A stretch of 64,000 nt of DNA, taken from contig JAQWMX010000011.1 of the NCBI GenBank assembly GCA_029246545.1, forward strand, positions 1 to 64,000, given 5' to 3'. A program made the position numbers and the translations under genes. The notes beneath the pieces were generated by a model. That model was given only the letters and a program-made list of their open reading frames with translations, ran no database searches and was not told where the DNA came from. The stretch is from Gammaproteobacteria bacterium (lineage in GTDB: Bacteria > Pseudomonadota > Gammaproteobacteria > Pseudomonadales > Pseudohongiellaceae). Positions 26,706-34,876 of this stretch are shown here, piece by piece. Positions within the stretch are counted from its first letter, which is position 1. Each line of letters starts with the position of its first letter.

Positions 26706-27194
26706 ATGTCTGATTCTGATAAAAAAAATAAACAAGCTTTCCAGCCACAGATGAACTATTTGCCTAAACAGATGGTTCAAGTTCCTGGTTTCAAGCCCCC
26801 AGCCTTAGCTAAAGAGAACCGCTTAAATCATCCTAATGTTTGCTCTCGCGAAGATGAAAATGAATTTCGAAGTGCTGGAGTTTTGTTAGAAGCTCTGGCA
26901 ATAGAAGCTAGAGCTTGGAGTGAAAAACTACCACCGAATTTTCGCCCAGCTATCGTTGCTATTTTACATGGAGGCGTTCAAGTTCAGGTCCGTAATTTGG
27001 CACAGGTTAGTTTCGATGGCATTCGTATTGAAGGCACGATGGGAGAAGATATCCCCTGTTCGATGTTAGCGCATCAGGATACGATCCAATTAATTTGCCA
27101 TGCCATTGAATTAGATGAGCAGACAGATGAAGAACAAGAAAAAGCTAAAAACCCAATTGGTTTCATTTGGGCAGATCATGACGAAGAGATTTAA
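26706..27194 (+). CDS. Small cytosolic protein of unknown function
   Basis: A 162-aa protein not recognised. It has no signal peptide or membrane segment. Residues ~1-55 are polar and rich in Lys, Gln and Pro, and ~60-140 look folded (FRSAGVLLEALAIEAR, then RPAIVAILHGGVQVQVRNL). The C-terminal end is very acidic (DEQTDEEQEKAK and WADHDEE). It is the last gene of the operon with the protease and FHA protein and may be a partner of the FHA domain or of the actin-fold protein; this is inference only. Confidence 0.6.
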   Translation: MSDSDKKNKQAFQPQMNYLPKQMVQVPGFKPPALAKENRLNHPNVCSREDENEFRSAGVLLEALAIEARAWSEKLPPNFRPAIVAILHGGVQVQVRNLAQVSFDGIRIEGTMGEDIPCSMLAHQDTIQLICHAIELDEQTDEEQEKAKNPIGFIWADHDEEI

Positions 27195-27264
27195 CATCGG
27201 TTGAAATATAACTCTCTTTTTACCTTATTAAGTAAAGCAATATTAAGTTTCTCTGGTCGTTCTC

Positions 27265-27612
27265 TTGGTATCAAATAATAAAAATTATGATCATATCTGG
27301 CAAACTGCGCTAGCTATTCCTGTTGGCAAGGTTTCTAGCTATGGTCAGATTGCTGACCTAGCAGGTTTGCCTGGTAGAGCTAGATTAGTTGGTAGATGCA
27401 TGGCTTATGCCCCGAAAGAGATGAAAGTTCCGTGGTACAGAGTTTTAAGATCAAATGGCCAGCTGGCTTTTAAAGCCGGGTCGAATAACAGTTTAAAGCA
27501 GACAGGGTTATTACAAGAAGAAGGCGTGGCTGTGATAAAAAACCGTGTCAACATGGCAGAATATCGATGGCAACCGAGCCTTGATGAAATGCTATTTAAT
27601 CTTAAGTTTTAA
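27265..27612 (+). CDS. Alkyltransferase-like protein (ATL; MGMT-fold without Cys)
   Basis: A 115-aa protein with the C-terminal domain of O6-alkylguanine-DNA alkyltransferases: IPVGKVSSYGQIADLAG, RLVGRCMAYAP with the arginine-finger region, and a PWYRV motif in place of PCHRV. The reactive Cys is Trp, as in ATL proteins, which flag alkylated guanine for nucleotide excision repair rather than repairing it. The start is TTG 27265, the only candidate giving the full domain, with a weak ribosome site. It converges on a 3-methyladenine glycosylase gene 21 bp away. Confidence 0.88.
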   Translation: MVSNNKNYDHIWQTALAIPVGKVSSYGQIADLAGLPGRARLVGRCMAYAPKEMKVPWYRVLRSNGQLAFKAGSNNSLKQTGLLQEEGVAVIKNRVNMAEYRWQPSLDEMLFNLKF

Positions 27613-27633
27613 GTCAGTAACCTTTTCGCATCG

Positions 27634-28170
27634 TTAATTTTTTAGCCAGGGCGGCTGTAATTTCTCAATTGATTTATAAATAGGGCAAAGCTTATGATGT
27701 GCTCCAGGTAAATAACCGGTGCTCATTAAAAACTCACCAGTAATTTCGCCTCCGGTAAAACGAAATGTTTTCTTAAATAAAGCCACCCATTCATCTTTTA
27801 CTAAGGGATGATGATGTTGCAGCCAAGCATGAAAAGATCCGTACTTTTTTTGTAAGCCTAGTATTGTATTAGCATTCGCAATTGCCGCATCAACTTTTAA
27901 ACGGTTACGGATAATGCTGGCATCAGCCAACAAACGTGCACGGTCCTTTTCTTTAAAGCGAGCAACCTTTGCAATATCAAAATTACGAAAAGCCTTTTGA
28001 AAAGCTTCTTTCTTTTTCAAAATAGTTAACCAAGATAGTCCTGCCTGGTTAATTTCGAGCACTAAACGCTCAAATAATTGATTGTCATCTGTAAGAGGAA
28101 ATCCATACTCATGATCATGATATGGCCCATGATAGGGATGGTCGGTAGATACTTCACAGTATGTGCTCAT
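27634..28170 (-). CDS. tag: DNA-3-methyladenine glycosylase I
   Basis: Removes 3-methyladenine from alkylated DNA. The 178-aa protein shows YHDHEYGFPLTDD near the N-terminus, LEINQAGLSWLTILKKKEAF with the catalytic-site Glu, and the zinc-snap residues Cys near residue 5 and the HHKLC motif near residue 162. Length is close to the usual 187 aa. It converges on the ATL gene, so two alkylation-damage functions lie end to end. Confidence 0.92.
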   Translation of the reverse strand: MSTYCEVSTDHPYHGPYHDHEYGFPLTDDNQLFERLVLEINQAGLSWLTILKKKEAFQKAFRNFDIAKVARFKEKDRARLLADASIIRNRLKVDAAIANANTILGLQKKYGSFHAWLQHHHPLVKDEWVALFKKTFRFTGGEITGEFLMSTGYLPGAHHKLCPIYKSIEKLQPPWLKN

Positions 28171-28191
28171 AAGAATCCTGAGAGTTTTTAT

Positions 28192-28806
28192 TTAGGCTAA
28201 GAAATCGATTATTAAGTCATAAGCGCTTGGAGTTATTGAAAGCACTAATAAACCAGCCATGACGATATTAAAGATTTTCTGATGAAATGGGTTTTTCAAT
28301 ACCTTTTTAAGAAAAACGCCAAAACAAAGCCAGATTCCTGTAGATGGAAAAGCTACTATCATGAAGCTTAACGCTATCATTAAAACCTGCAGAAAAATAT
28401 CAGTGCCTCCAATTGTAAATGCTGCAATAGCACTTGTAGCCATTATCCAGGCTTTTGGATTTACCCATTGAAATAGAACCGCTTGAAAAAATGAAAATGG
28501 TTTTGCTTCATTAGTTTCTAATGCATTAGGAGCGCTGTTAGCAATTTTCCATGATAAGAATAAAAGGTATCCAATTCCTATTATGCGAATAAAGGTATGC
28601 ATGAAAGGAAATCTATCAAAAATAAAGCCGAAGCCTAAGCCGATTAGAATAACCATAACGGGAAAACCAAGACAAATGCCTAAGTAATGCGGCAGGCTTT
28701 TATAGATGCCAAAGTTCAATCCTGAGGTCATTAGCATAATATTGTTAGGCCCAGGTGTGATAGTTGCCGAAGCAGAGAAAATAAAAATAGGGATTAAGAA
28801 TTCCAA
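28192..28806 (-). CDS. LysE/RhtB-family amino acid exporter
   Basis: A 204-aa inner-membrane protein with about six hydrophobic segments. The N-terminal motif TPGPNNIMLMTSGLNFG and WVNPKAWIMA near residue 115 are hallmarks of the LysE/RhtB family, which exports amino acids or derivatives by proton exchange. The substrate cannot be deduced. It lies 21 bp upstream of tag and 17 bp downstream of a VOC protein gene, all on one strand. Confidence 0.88.
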   Translation of the reverse strand: MEFLIPIFIFSASATITPGPNNIMLMTSGLNFGIYKSLPHYLGICLGFPVMVILIGLGFGFIFDRFPFMHTFIRIIGIGYLLFLSWKIANSAPNALETNEAKPFSFFQAVLFQWVNPKAWIMATSAIAAFTIGGTDIFLQVLMIALSFMIVAFPSTGIWLCFGVFLKKVLKNPFHQKIFNIVMAGLLVLSITPSAYDLIIDFLA

Positions 28807-28823
28807 TTTAATAATAGTTTCTT

Positions 28824-29222
28824 TTAGCTAACAGGCTTATGAAACTCAATGACGTTGTCATCAGGGTCGCGGATAAAAATAAAAGATTCACCATTTGGTG
28901 TGGTCACTGGGCCCTCAGTAATGGTAATGCCCAGGGAAACTAATTGACCTTGTATAGATTCTAAATCCGTAACTTCTAATGCTACATGTGTGTAGCCAGT
29001 GTGTTTTTCTGGCACGTCCATAAGTAAGTTTAGGGGCGCAACATCTGAAGAGTTAAGTATGAAATTTATATTCACGCCAGAGGAGTGTTCCATTATTGCA
29101 ACTGGTTCAGGCCCGACTGGCCCAACGAAGAATTCGAATCCCAATTTTTCATAGAATGCTCGAGTGGTATCTAAGCTCGTCACCCTCAGCCCTACATGAT
29201 TTATTCTTGTTATTTCCTTCAT
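28824..29222 (-). CDS. VOC-superfamily (glyoxalase/dioxygenase fold) protein
   Basis: A 132-aa protein with the two beta-alpha-beta-beta-beta units of the vicinal oxygen chelate fold: INHVGLRVTSLDTTRAFYEKLGFEF in the first half and YTHVALEVTDLESIQ in the second, ending DPDDNVIEFHKP. Possible metal ligands are His9 in the first unit, a His in the second, and the final Glu. The substrate is unknown. It is followed by the LysE-type gene and preceded by a DUF3565 gene. Confidence 0.83.
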   Translation of the reverse strand: MKEITRINHVGLRVTSLDTTRAFYEKLGFEFFVGPVGPEPVAIMEHSSGVNINFILNSSDVAPLNLLMDVPEKHTGYTHVALEVTDLESIQGQLVSLGITITEGPVTTPNGESFIFIRDPDDNVIEFHKPVS

Positions 29223-29231
29223 CTTTCACCA

Positions 29232-29438
29232 TCACCTTGAATCTTTGGGCTCACTTTTATCACACTTTTTGCAGTTTAATTTGTAACCAAGCATAGTGTT
29301 TCGCCCAGTACTTGTTTCTACCCAAGGTCGATTGACCCAGGGAGGTTTGTTTCTCACATGTTGGAAATGACCACAAGCTAGTTCTGCAACCCAGTCATAT
29401 TGATCATCTTTATGATACGCAGTGATTGCTTGTTTCAT
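29232..29438 (-). CDS. DUF3565 family small protein
   Basis: A 68-aa protein with the DUF3565 pattern: MKQAITAYHKDD, WVAELACGHFQHVRNKPPW, and a C-terminal CKKC. The CGH and CxxC groups could bind zinc. An upstream in-frame ATG at 29459 would add seven unrelated residues; ATG 29438 begins at the usual MKQ. Function is unknown. Confidence 0.78.
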   Translation of the reverse strand: MKQAITAYHKDDQYDWVAELACGHFQHVRNKPPWVNRPWVETSTGRNTMLGYKLNCKKCDKSEPKDSR

Positions 29439-29484
29439 AAGGATTGTCGCGAAGCACATAATAAAATAATCTAAATATTATGCG

Positions 29485-29901
29485 CTATTTCCTCACACTA
29501 AGTGGTACGCCTTCGATGCCAGCATAAAATACTAAAAGAACAGCAGGCTCATTACCAGTGCCCATCCCTCCGTGCCACTTTTCAATTACTTCGGCTACGG
29601 CTTCACCGGCATTAACTATTAACTGTTCGCCGCTTTCTAGTTCAAGAGATAGTTCTCCGCTGATGACAACTACAGCATTTATTATAGAGTGCTTATGAAT
29701 GGCAATTTGCTGGCCAGGTGGGATGATAACTCTCAATATGGTGATTTCTGGCGTGCCTTCTAGGTAATCAGGTAAAGGGGCGCCGTCCCAGCTAGAACCC
29801 GTTTGTAAAACTATCTCAATAGTTTCAGCTCCTTCTTGACTAGCTGAGATTACTAACCCTGAAATTATAAAAAATAATAATACAGCTAATGCTCTAGCCA
29901 T
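29485..29901 (-). CDS. Exported cupin-domain protein
   Basis: A 138-aa protein with an N-terminal signal peptide (residues ~1-20) and a single cupin barrel: IPPGQQIAIHKHSIINAVVVISGELSLE carries the HxH metal pair, and WHGGMGTG near the end gives the third ligand. Small periplasmic cupins often bind sugar-like or small organic ligands; the substrate is not known. It is the first of several small genes on the minus strand. Confidence 0.78.
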   Translation of the reverse strand: MARALAVLLFFIISGLVISASQEGAETIEIVLQTGSSWDGAPLPDYLEGTPEITILRVIIPPGQQIAIHKHSIINAVVVISGELSLELESGEQLIVNAGEAVAEVIEKWHGGMGTGNEPAVLLVFYAGIEGVPLSVRK

Positions 29902-29935
29902 TTATTAATTTCCTAAATTATTTTTTTAAAGAAAA

Positions 29936-30172
29936 TTAGTTTTCTGACAAGCTTTCAAATTCTTGTTTTTTAGATTCAAACCACTTATTCATTTCTTCTG
30001 GGTTTTGCATGAGTCCTTGCATATCTTGCATTGCTTTAAGATGCGCTTCATCTTGTTGTTGAAACATTTCCTTGCCGTGCTGTTGGCTTAAATTCGCCAT
30101 TTCTTCGAATGTTTCAGCTTGGAATTCCTTTTCACACGCACCACCCAATTGATTACAGGTCATGGTTTTCAT
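29936..30172 (-). CDS. DUF1059 family small protein
   Basis: A 78-aa cytosolic protein. MKTMTCNQLGGACEKEFQAETFEEMANLSQQHG matches the DUF1059 core, with two Cys that may bind metal. The second half is a charged helix. Function is unknown. It lies 34 bp upstream of the exported cupin gene. Confidence 0.75.
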   Translation of the reverse strand: MKTMTCNQLGGACEKEFQAETFEEMANLSQQHGKEMFQQQDEAHLKAMQDMQGLMQNPEEMNKWFESKKQEFESLSEN

Positions 30173-30218
30173 ATCTTGTTCCTTAGCTTGATGGTTTTTG
30201 AGACTTATTACTTAATAT

Positions 30219-30464
30219 TTAATTTCCCATAATTTTCAAAGCAAGATAGGGAGCGACTATAAAAACTAAAGTCATTATTTTATAAGTGCTTAAAAAATCA
30301 AAGTACTTAGGATTTAATTCCTTTTCTTCTACTCCAAACATCTTGCTATGAATAGAAGCTACTGTCCCTCGCATAACCATAAGAATTACGGTCGCCAGGC
30401 ATAGATAAGCTATATTGATTATTGATGCCCATCCTAATAATTCTGTTAATTGTGAAAGTGTCAT
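30219..30464 (-). CDS. Small two-helix membrane protein (DUF6868-like)
   Basis: An 81-aa protein with hydrophobic segments near residues 10-32 and 58-80 and a short cytosolic or periplasmic loop containing HSKMFGVEEKELNPKYFDFL. The pattern resembles the small DUF6868 family, recalled from memory. Function is unknown. It is between DUF1059 and the frameshifted DUF2200 gene. Confidence 0.65.
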   Translation of the reverse strand: MTLSQLTELLGWASIINIAYLCLATVILMVMRGTVASIHSKMFGVEEKELNPKYFDFLSTYKIMTLVFIVAPYLALKIMGN

Positions 30465-30476
30465 AATATGTCCTCG

Positions 30477-30826
30477 TTATGTTCGCAGAATTTTCTCAAT
30501 TGCTTTGCCTTTAGCTAGCTCGTCAATTAGTTTATCTAGATATCGAATTTCGCGCATAAGTGGTTCCTCAATATCTTCCACTCTTATACCGCATATTACG
30601 CCTGTAATTAAAAAACGCGAAGGGTTAAGTAAAGGGGCATCTGCAAAAAAGCGTTCGAAGTCTATTTGTTTTTTATCTGGGGTTCTAATTGTTTGTGGTT
30701 ATATGCAGTAAGCCAGCAAATAATAGTATCAACCTCTTCTTTTGTGTGCCCTTTCCGCTCTGCTTTATTTAAGTAGTGAGGGTATACACTTGCAAAGCTC
30801 ATTGAATAAATTTTATATTTTGTCAT
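30477..30826 (-). pseudogene. DUF2200 family gene with a 1-nt frameshift
   Basis: From ATG 30826 the first frame reads [20 protein letters not shown] and continues through [13 protein letters not shown] and [11 protein letters not shown], then meets a stop about 21 nt later. The next frame carries on the same family: [19 protein letters not shown], then [18 protein letters not shown] and a C-terminal [12 protein letters not shown] before TAA at 30479-30477. The two halves join at a run of four C (30679-30682); one extra base there restores 116 codons. It is therefore a recently broken gene or a sequencing error in a homopolymer. Confidence 0.75.
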
Positions 30827-30883
30827 AGTGCTTATTAACTAATAATTATTAACGGCGGGTTTAACTTTGGTCAGTTATTTACA

Positions 30884-31207
30884 TCAATTATTATTTTTTG
30901 TTGCATTAAACCAAAATTCTATTTCATCTGTTTCTACTTCAAATTCAGCTGCATGTTCTACATTGGCCGGCACGTGATACCACTCGCCCATACCATATTT
31001 TCTTGGTTTTCCTTCAATAATAAGAATTAATTCACCACGTGTAATTACACCATAGTTATCAGTGTCGTGTTTATGCAAAGGGATTGATGTGCCTTTTGGA
31101 TATGAAGCGAATAGAACATCACTATCCGTTGCTTCAAGTATGTGAGCGTCAAATCTTCCATCATAAAGTGGAAGAGTTTTTATTTTGTCTGGGTATTTCC
31201 CTGCCAT
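30884..31207 (-). CDS. Single-domain cupin protein
   Basis: A 107-aa cytosolic cupin. Motif 1 is FASYPKGTSIPLHKHDTDNYGVITRGELIL with an HxH metal pair and Glu; motif 2, near residue 80, gives the last His (VPANVEHAAEF). No enzymatic assignment is possible. It lies 30 bp downstream of the ygjP-like gene and may share its transcript. Confidence 0.75.
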   Translation of the reverse strand: MAGKYPDKIKTLPLYDGRFDAHILEATDSDVLFASYPKGTSIPLHKHDTDNYGVITRGELILIIEGKPRKYGMGEWYHVPANVEHAAEFEVETDEIEFWFNATKNNN

Positions 31208-31237
31208 TTTATACTCTAAAGGTTAGCTGTATTTGAT

Positions 31238-31933
31238 TTATTCAGTCCAGAAGCGATGGCCATATGTTTTTAACCAATCTTTTAAATCTTTATAGTCCGG
31301 ACAAACTGTAGCAACAGTTTGCCAGAACTTACGGGAATGATTCATGTGTATGAGATGGCTGCTTTCGTGCGCGATCAAATAATTGATAACGGGTTTGGGC
31401 GCCATCATGGTTAACCAGTTATATTGAATGGTGCCATCTGAGCAACAGTGACCCCATTTGGTTTTGGTTTTTCTGAACACTACTTCTTTTAAGCGCTCTT
31501 CTACACCCAGTGCACGGGTAGTTTTTATGGTTTGTGTCGTCATGTACTCACTGGCCTGGTGCTTAAGCCAAGAGGAAAAATGTTTTTCTAAAGTTCGGGA
31601 TTCATTGCTGCGACTGTAGATTAGCAGTCGGTCATCAGTAACTTCTACTTTAGGTCGGCTTGCGTAAATTATCTCGATACGGCGAGGCTTGCCGAAAAAC
31701 ATGACTTCGTAGCCATCTGTAATAACTAGCTTTTGGGTTAGTTTTACTTCTTGTTCGGTGAGGTGTTTTTCTATCCAAGCCTGTTTTTGCGTTAAAAATG
31801 CATAAATATCCACTTCAGAGACAAATATGGGAGATTTAACTTCGACTTTCCCACTTTTAATAATTATGGATAACGTTTTGCGCTTGGAGCGCTTTATTTC
31901 AAAATTAAAAGAGAAAGTGGGAAATTTATCCAA
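31238..31933 (-). CDS. YgjP-like metallopeptidase-domain protein (DUF45/WLM type)
   Basis: A 231-aa cytosolic protein. The C-terminal half carries the zincin motif HESSHLIHMNHSRKFW (HExxH near residue 185) preceded by KTKWGHCCSDGTIQYNWLTM, both diagnostic of the YgjP/DUF45 family, sometimes named after a link to UTP or restriction loci. The N-terminal half is a small beta domain (RKTLSIIIKSGKVEVKSP). Physiological substrate is unknown. Confidence 0.87.
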   Translation of the reverse strand: MDKFPTFSFNFEIKRSKRKTLSIIIKSGKVEVKSPIFVSEVDIYAFLTQKQAWIEKHLTEQEVKLTQKLVITDGYEVMFFGKPRRIEIIYASRPKVEVTDDRLLIYSRSNESRTLEKHFSSWLKHQASEYMTTQTIKTTRALGVEERLKEVVFRKTKTKWGHCCSDGTIQYNWLTMMAPKPVINYLIAHESSHLIHMNHSRKFWQTVATVCPDYKDLKDWLKTYGHRFWTE

Positions 31934-31984
31934 TTTATTAGAGTCTTTTTAAGGCTGTGTGGGTAATTATATGAGAAACAGTCC

Positions 31985-33658
31985 TTATGCGGCTAACTGC
32001 TTTCTGGCCAGCATAATCTGGCTGACAGCATTTAATAAAGCATTCACTGAAGATGTCACGATATCTTCATTGATAGCTATCCCAGTAAAGCGTTCATTCT
32101 CATATTTAAGCTGAATATAAGTCACTGCTTCAGCCGTCGAGCTTTGGCTGAGGGCATGTTCACCATATTCTTGCACCTGAAACTCAATGTCCAGTGTGCT
32201 TTGTAAGGCGTTGGTAAAAGCTGCGAGCATGCCGGAACCTTGGCCTTGCACATGAAACTCTTGGCCTTCTAAGGCGATGTTGCCAGAAACCGTTTCTTTG
32301 TCCCCGCTTTTTTCAATAGAAAAGGTATTCAGGATAAGTGGAGAAGGCAGGTTCAAATAGCGCTGTTCAAATAATTGCCAGATTTCTTCCGGGGATATTT
32401 CTTGTCCACTGTCTTCGGCAACTTTTTGCACTACCCGGCTAAATTCTATTTGTAACCAGCGCGGCAATTGATAACCGTATTTACTGTCAAGCACATAAGC
32501 AACACCGCCTTTACCGGATTGGCTGTTAACTCGGATAACATCTTGATAGGTGCGTCCAACATCACGAGGGTCGATGGGTAAATAAGCAATTTCCCAAGGC
32601 TCACCTTCTTTATACATATTGAGGCATTTTTTGATGGCATCCTGGTGGCTGCCGGAAAAGGCTGTAAAAACCAAGCTGCCGGCATAAGCTTGCCTTGGGT
32701 GCACATCAATTTGGGTGCACTCTTTAACTACTGAGCAGATTCGGTCCATATCGCTGAAATCTAATTCTGGATAAACGCCTTGGCTATACATATTCATACC
32801 CATGATGACTACATCCAAATTGCCAGTACGTTCACCATTACCCAACAAAGTACCTTCAACGCGTTCAGCGCCCGCCATCAAGCCTAACTCGGAGGCGGCA
32901 ACGCCACAACCGCGATCGTTGTGAGTGTGCAAGCTAATAATAATGGAGTCCCGATTGTTAACATGTCTGCAGAACCATTCAATTTGGTCGGCATAAACAT
33001 TGGGTGTTGATACTTCAACAGTAGCAGGCAGGTTTAAGATTACCTTGCTTTCTGGAGTGGGCTGCCAGATATCAGTAACGGCATCGCAAACCTCAACAGA
33101 GAAGTCGAGTTCTGTGCCAGTAAAGCTTTCAGGCGAATATTGGAAATACCAGTCGGTTTCAGGCGCTGCTTGCGCACAGCTCAATACTTCTTTGGCGCCG
33201 TTAACAGCGATATCAACAATGCCGGTTTTATCCAGTTTGAAGACTTTTTCACGTTGCACCACTGAAGTGGAATTATAAAGATGCATGATAGCTTTTTTAG
33301 CCCCTTTGAGGGATTCGAAGCTGCGTTGAATTAATTCGGTGCGAGCCTGAGTTAGAACCTGAATAGTGACATCATCAGGGACTTGATTTTCTTCTATCAG
33401 CCAACGTACAAAATCAAAGTCTGGTTGTGAAGCGGCAGGAAAGCCAACTTCTATCTCTTTAAAACCAACATCTACCAATAAGGCAAACATCTTCTTCTTT
33501 TGAGCAACAGACATGGGCTCGATCAGAGCCTGATTCCCATCTCTCAAATCAACGCTGCACCAGGTAGGGGCTTTGCTGATGACCTTGTTCGGCCAGGATC
33601 TATCTGGCAGTTGAACAGGCTGAAAGGCTTTGTATTTTGTATGGTTATAACGACTCAC
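31985..33658 (-). CDS. leuA: 2-isopropylmalate synthase (long form)
   Basis: First committed step of leucine synthesis: condenses 2-ketoisovalerate with acetyl-CoA. The sequence is the long LeuA type with NHTKYKAFQPVQLPDRSWP at the start, the DRE-TIM catalytic motif WCSVDLRDGNQAL near residue 35, the metal motif HTHNDRGCG near 245, and a C-terminal leucine-binding regulatory domain. TTG 33664 is an alternative, but GTG 33658 has a GGAA site at a better distance, giving 557 aa. It is divergent from an Lrp-type regulator that may control it. Confidence 0.95.
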   Translation of the reverse strand: MSRYNHTKYKAFQPVQLPDRSWPNKVISKAPTWCSVDLRDGNQALIEPMSVAQKKKMFALLVDVGFKEIEVGFPAASQPDFDFVRWLIEENQVPDDVTIQVLTQARTELIQRSFESLKGAKKAIMHLYNSTSVVQREKVFKLDKTGIVDIAVNGAKEVLSCAQAAPETDWYFQYSPESFTGTELDFSVEVCDAVTDIWQPTPESKVILNLPATVEVSTPNVYADQIEWFCRHVNNRDSIIISLHTHNDRGCGVAASELGLMAGAERVEGTLLGNGERTGNLDVVIMGMNMYSQGVYPELDFSDMDRICSVVKECTQIDVHPRQAYAGSLVFTAFSGSHQDAIKKCLNMYKEGEPWEIAYLPIDPRDVGRTYQDVIRVNSQSGKGGVAYVLDSKYGYQLPRWLQIEFSRVVQKVAEDSGQEISPEEIWQLFEQRYLNLPSPLILNTFSIEKSGDKETVSGNIALEGQEFHVQGQGSGMLAAFTNALQSTLDIEFQVQEYGEHALSQSSTAEAVTYIQLKYENERFTGIAINEDIVTSSVNALLNAVSQIMLARKQLAA

Positions 33659-33785
33659 GATCAAGTTCCATATCAGTTGTTTGTTGCGAGATTGGCATTG
33701 TACAGGAACACTTACGCATATTTATTGCTAATATTGCTATAAATAGCGCCATAAACAGAATATATGGCTAATATATTATAATACT

Positions 33786-33813
33786 TAGACAATTATTCTA
33801 TAAAATATATACT
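33786..33813 (+). promoter_or_regulatory. Sigma-70 promoter for the Lrp-type gene in AT-rich divergent region
   Basis: TAGACA (33786-33791, five of six -35 bases) and TATACT (33808-33813) are separated by 16 nt. The gene start at 33857 is 43 bp further, with a GAGGG ribosome site. The whole 33659-33856 interval between leuA and the Lrp-type gene is very AT-rich with several near-palindromes (for example around ATATATGGCTAATATAT), as expected for Lrp-family binding, but no single operator can be fixed by eye. Confidence 0.5.
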
Positions 33814-33856
33814 ATAAAGCATTAATAGGAATATAGATCGTGTAGAGGGTTTAACA

Positions 33857-34330
33857 ATGGAGCTAGATAGAACAGATAAACGCATTTTGGCTGAACTACA
33901 AAAAAATGGCCGAATCAGTAATTTAGAGCTAGCCGATGCTATTGGCTTGTCGCCATCGCCTTGCCTACGTCGGGTTAAACAACTTGAAGACAGCGGCATC
34001 ATTGAAGGCTATACCGCTTTACTAAATGCATCCAATTTGGGTTTAAAACTAACAGCTCTAATCCAAATTAATATGGATAAACATACACCGGATCGCTTTG
34101 AACATTTTGAAAGTTCTATTCAATCTTACACTGAAGTGCAGGAGTGCTTGCTAATTGCGGGGCAGTCAGCAGATTACCTATTAAAGGTGACTGTGCAGGA
34201 CATGGAGGTTTACCAAGACTTTTTGTTAAATAAAATAACTAAAATACCTGGGGTAACGGATGTACATTCCAGCTTTGTTTTAAGGCATGTAATAAATTCG
34301 ACTAGGTTGCCAATCGATAGCGTTGCATAA
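33857..34330 (+). CDS. Lrp/AsnC-family transcriptional regulator
   Basis: A 157-aa regulator: an N-terminal winged helix-turn-helix (DRTDKRILAELQKNGRISN, then LADAIGLSPSPCLRRVKQLE) and a C-terminal RAM/ACT effector domain from ~65 (LTALIQINMDKH, ending GVTDVHSSFVLRHV). Members sense amino acids and usually repress their own gene. Being divergent from leuA, it may respond to leucine or a related amino acid; this is inference from position. Confidence 0.9.
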   Translation: MELDRTDKRILAELQKNGRISNLELADAIGLSPSPCLRRVKQLEDSGIIEGYTALLNASNLGLKLTALIQINMDKHTPDRFEHFESSIQSYTEVQECLLIAGQSADYLLKVTVQDMEVYQDFLLNKITKIPGVTDVHSSFVLRHVINSTRLPIDSVA

Positions 34331-34397
34331 ATATTTGATAACGATATTCTCTATTTTGATTTAATTATCCTATTTATTCCAAACCACTAGCCTGTGC

Positions 34398-34403
34398 TAT
34401 AGT
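34398..34403 (+). promoter_or_regulatory. Extended -10 promoter element before the HIT gene
   Basis: TATAGT at 34398-34403 is preceded by TGC, giving an extended -10 (TG-n-TATAGT). No good -35 is visible. It lies 43 bp before the HIT-protein gene and would drive HIT-cmoA-cmoB. Confidence 0.35.
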
Positions 34404-34445
34404 TTCTGCCCTCGAAATAAAAGAGCCGATGAATAGGTCAAGGCG

Positions 34446-34865
34446 ATGGCAAGCATCTTTACTAAAATTTTAAGTCGTAAAATTCCAGGGCATTTTGTCT
34501 GGGAAGATGATTTGTGTTTTTCAATAATGACTATCCAGCCGATTAGGGAAGGCCACCTTATGGTTATTCCGAAGCTTGAAGTTAATCATTGGGATGACGT
34601 GCCGCCTGAAACTGCAGCGCACTTAATGTTGGTAGCACAAAAAATTGCTAAAGCGATTAAAGGTGTCATTCCTTGTAAAAGAATAGGTGTATCAATTGTC
34701 GGTCTTGAAGTTTCGCATACACATATACACTTAATTCCTATTGATAATATGGGTGACCTTGATTTTAGCTTGGCACAAGAGATTGCTCCGGAAAGTCTAG
34801 AAGCTACAGCAGAAAGAATTAAAAGTTCTCTTCAAGCCAGAGGCTATTCTGAGGCGGACGTTTAA
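34446..34865 (+). CDS. HIT-family nucleotide hydrolase/transferase
   Basis: A 139-aa HIT protein. The catalytic histidine triad is SHTHIHLIPI (HxHxHxx) near residue 100; the N-terminal half has FVWEDDLCFSIMTIQPIREGHLMVIPK. HIT proteins hydrolyse nucleoside phosphoramidates or dinucleotides. The natural substrate is not known. It lies 11 bp upstream of cmoA on the same strand. Confidence 0.88.
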   Translation: MASIFTKILSRKIPGHFVWEDDLCFSIMTIQPIREGHLMVIPKLEVNHWDDVPPETAAHLMLVAQKIAKAIKGVIPCKRIGVSIVGLEVSHTHIHLIPIDNMGDLDFSLAQEIAPESLEATAERIKSSLQARGYSEADV

Positions 34866-34876
34866 GTTTTACACAA

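Noticed and set aside
30415-30711. Plus-strand open frame of 98 codons
   Set aside because: It is antisense to the frameshifted DUF2200 gene, whose similarity on the minus strand is clear.
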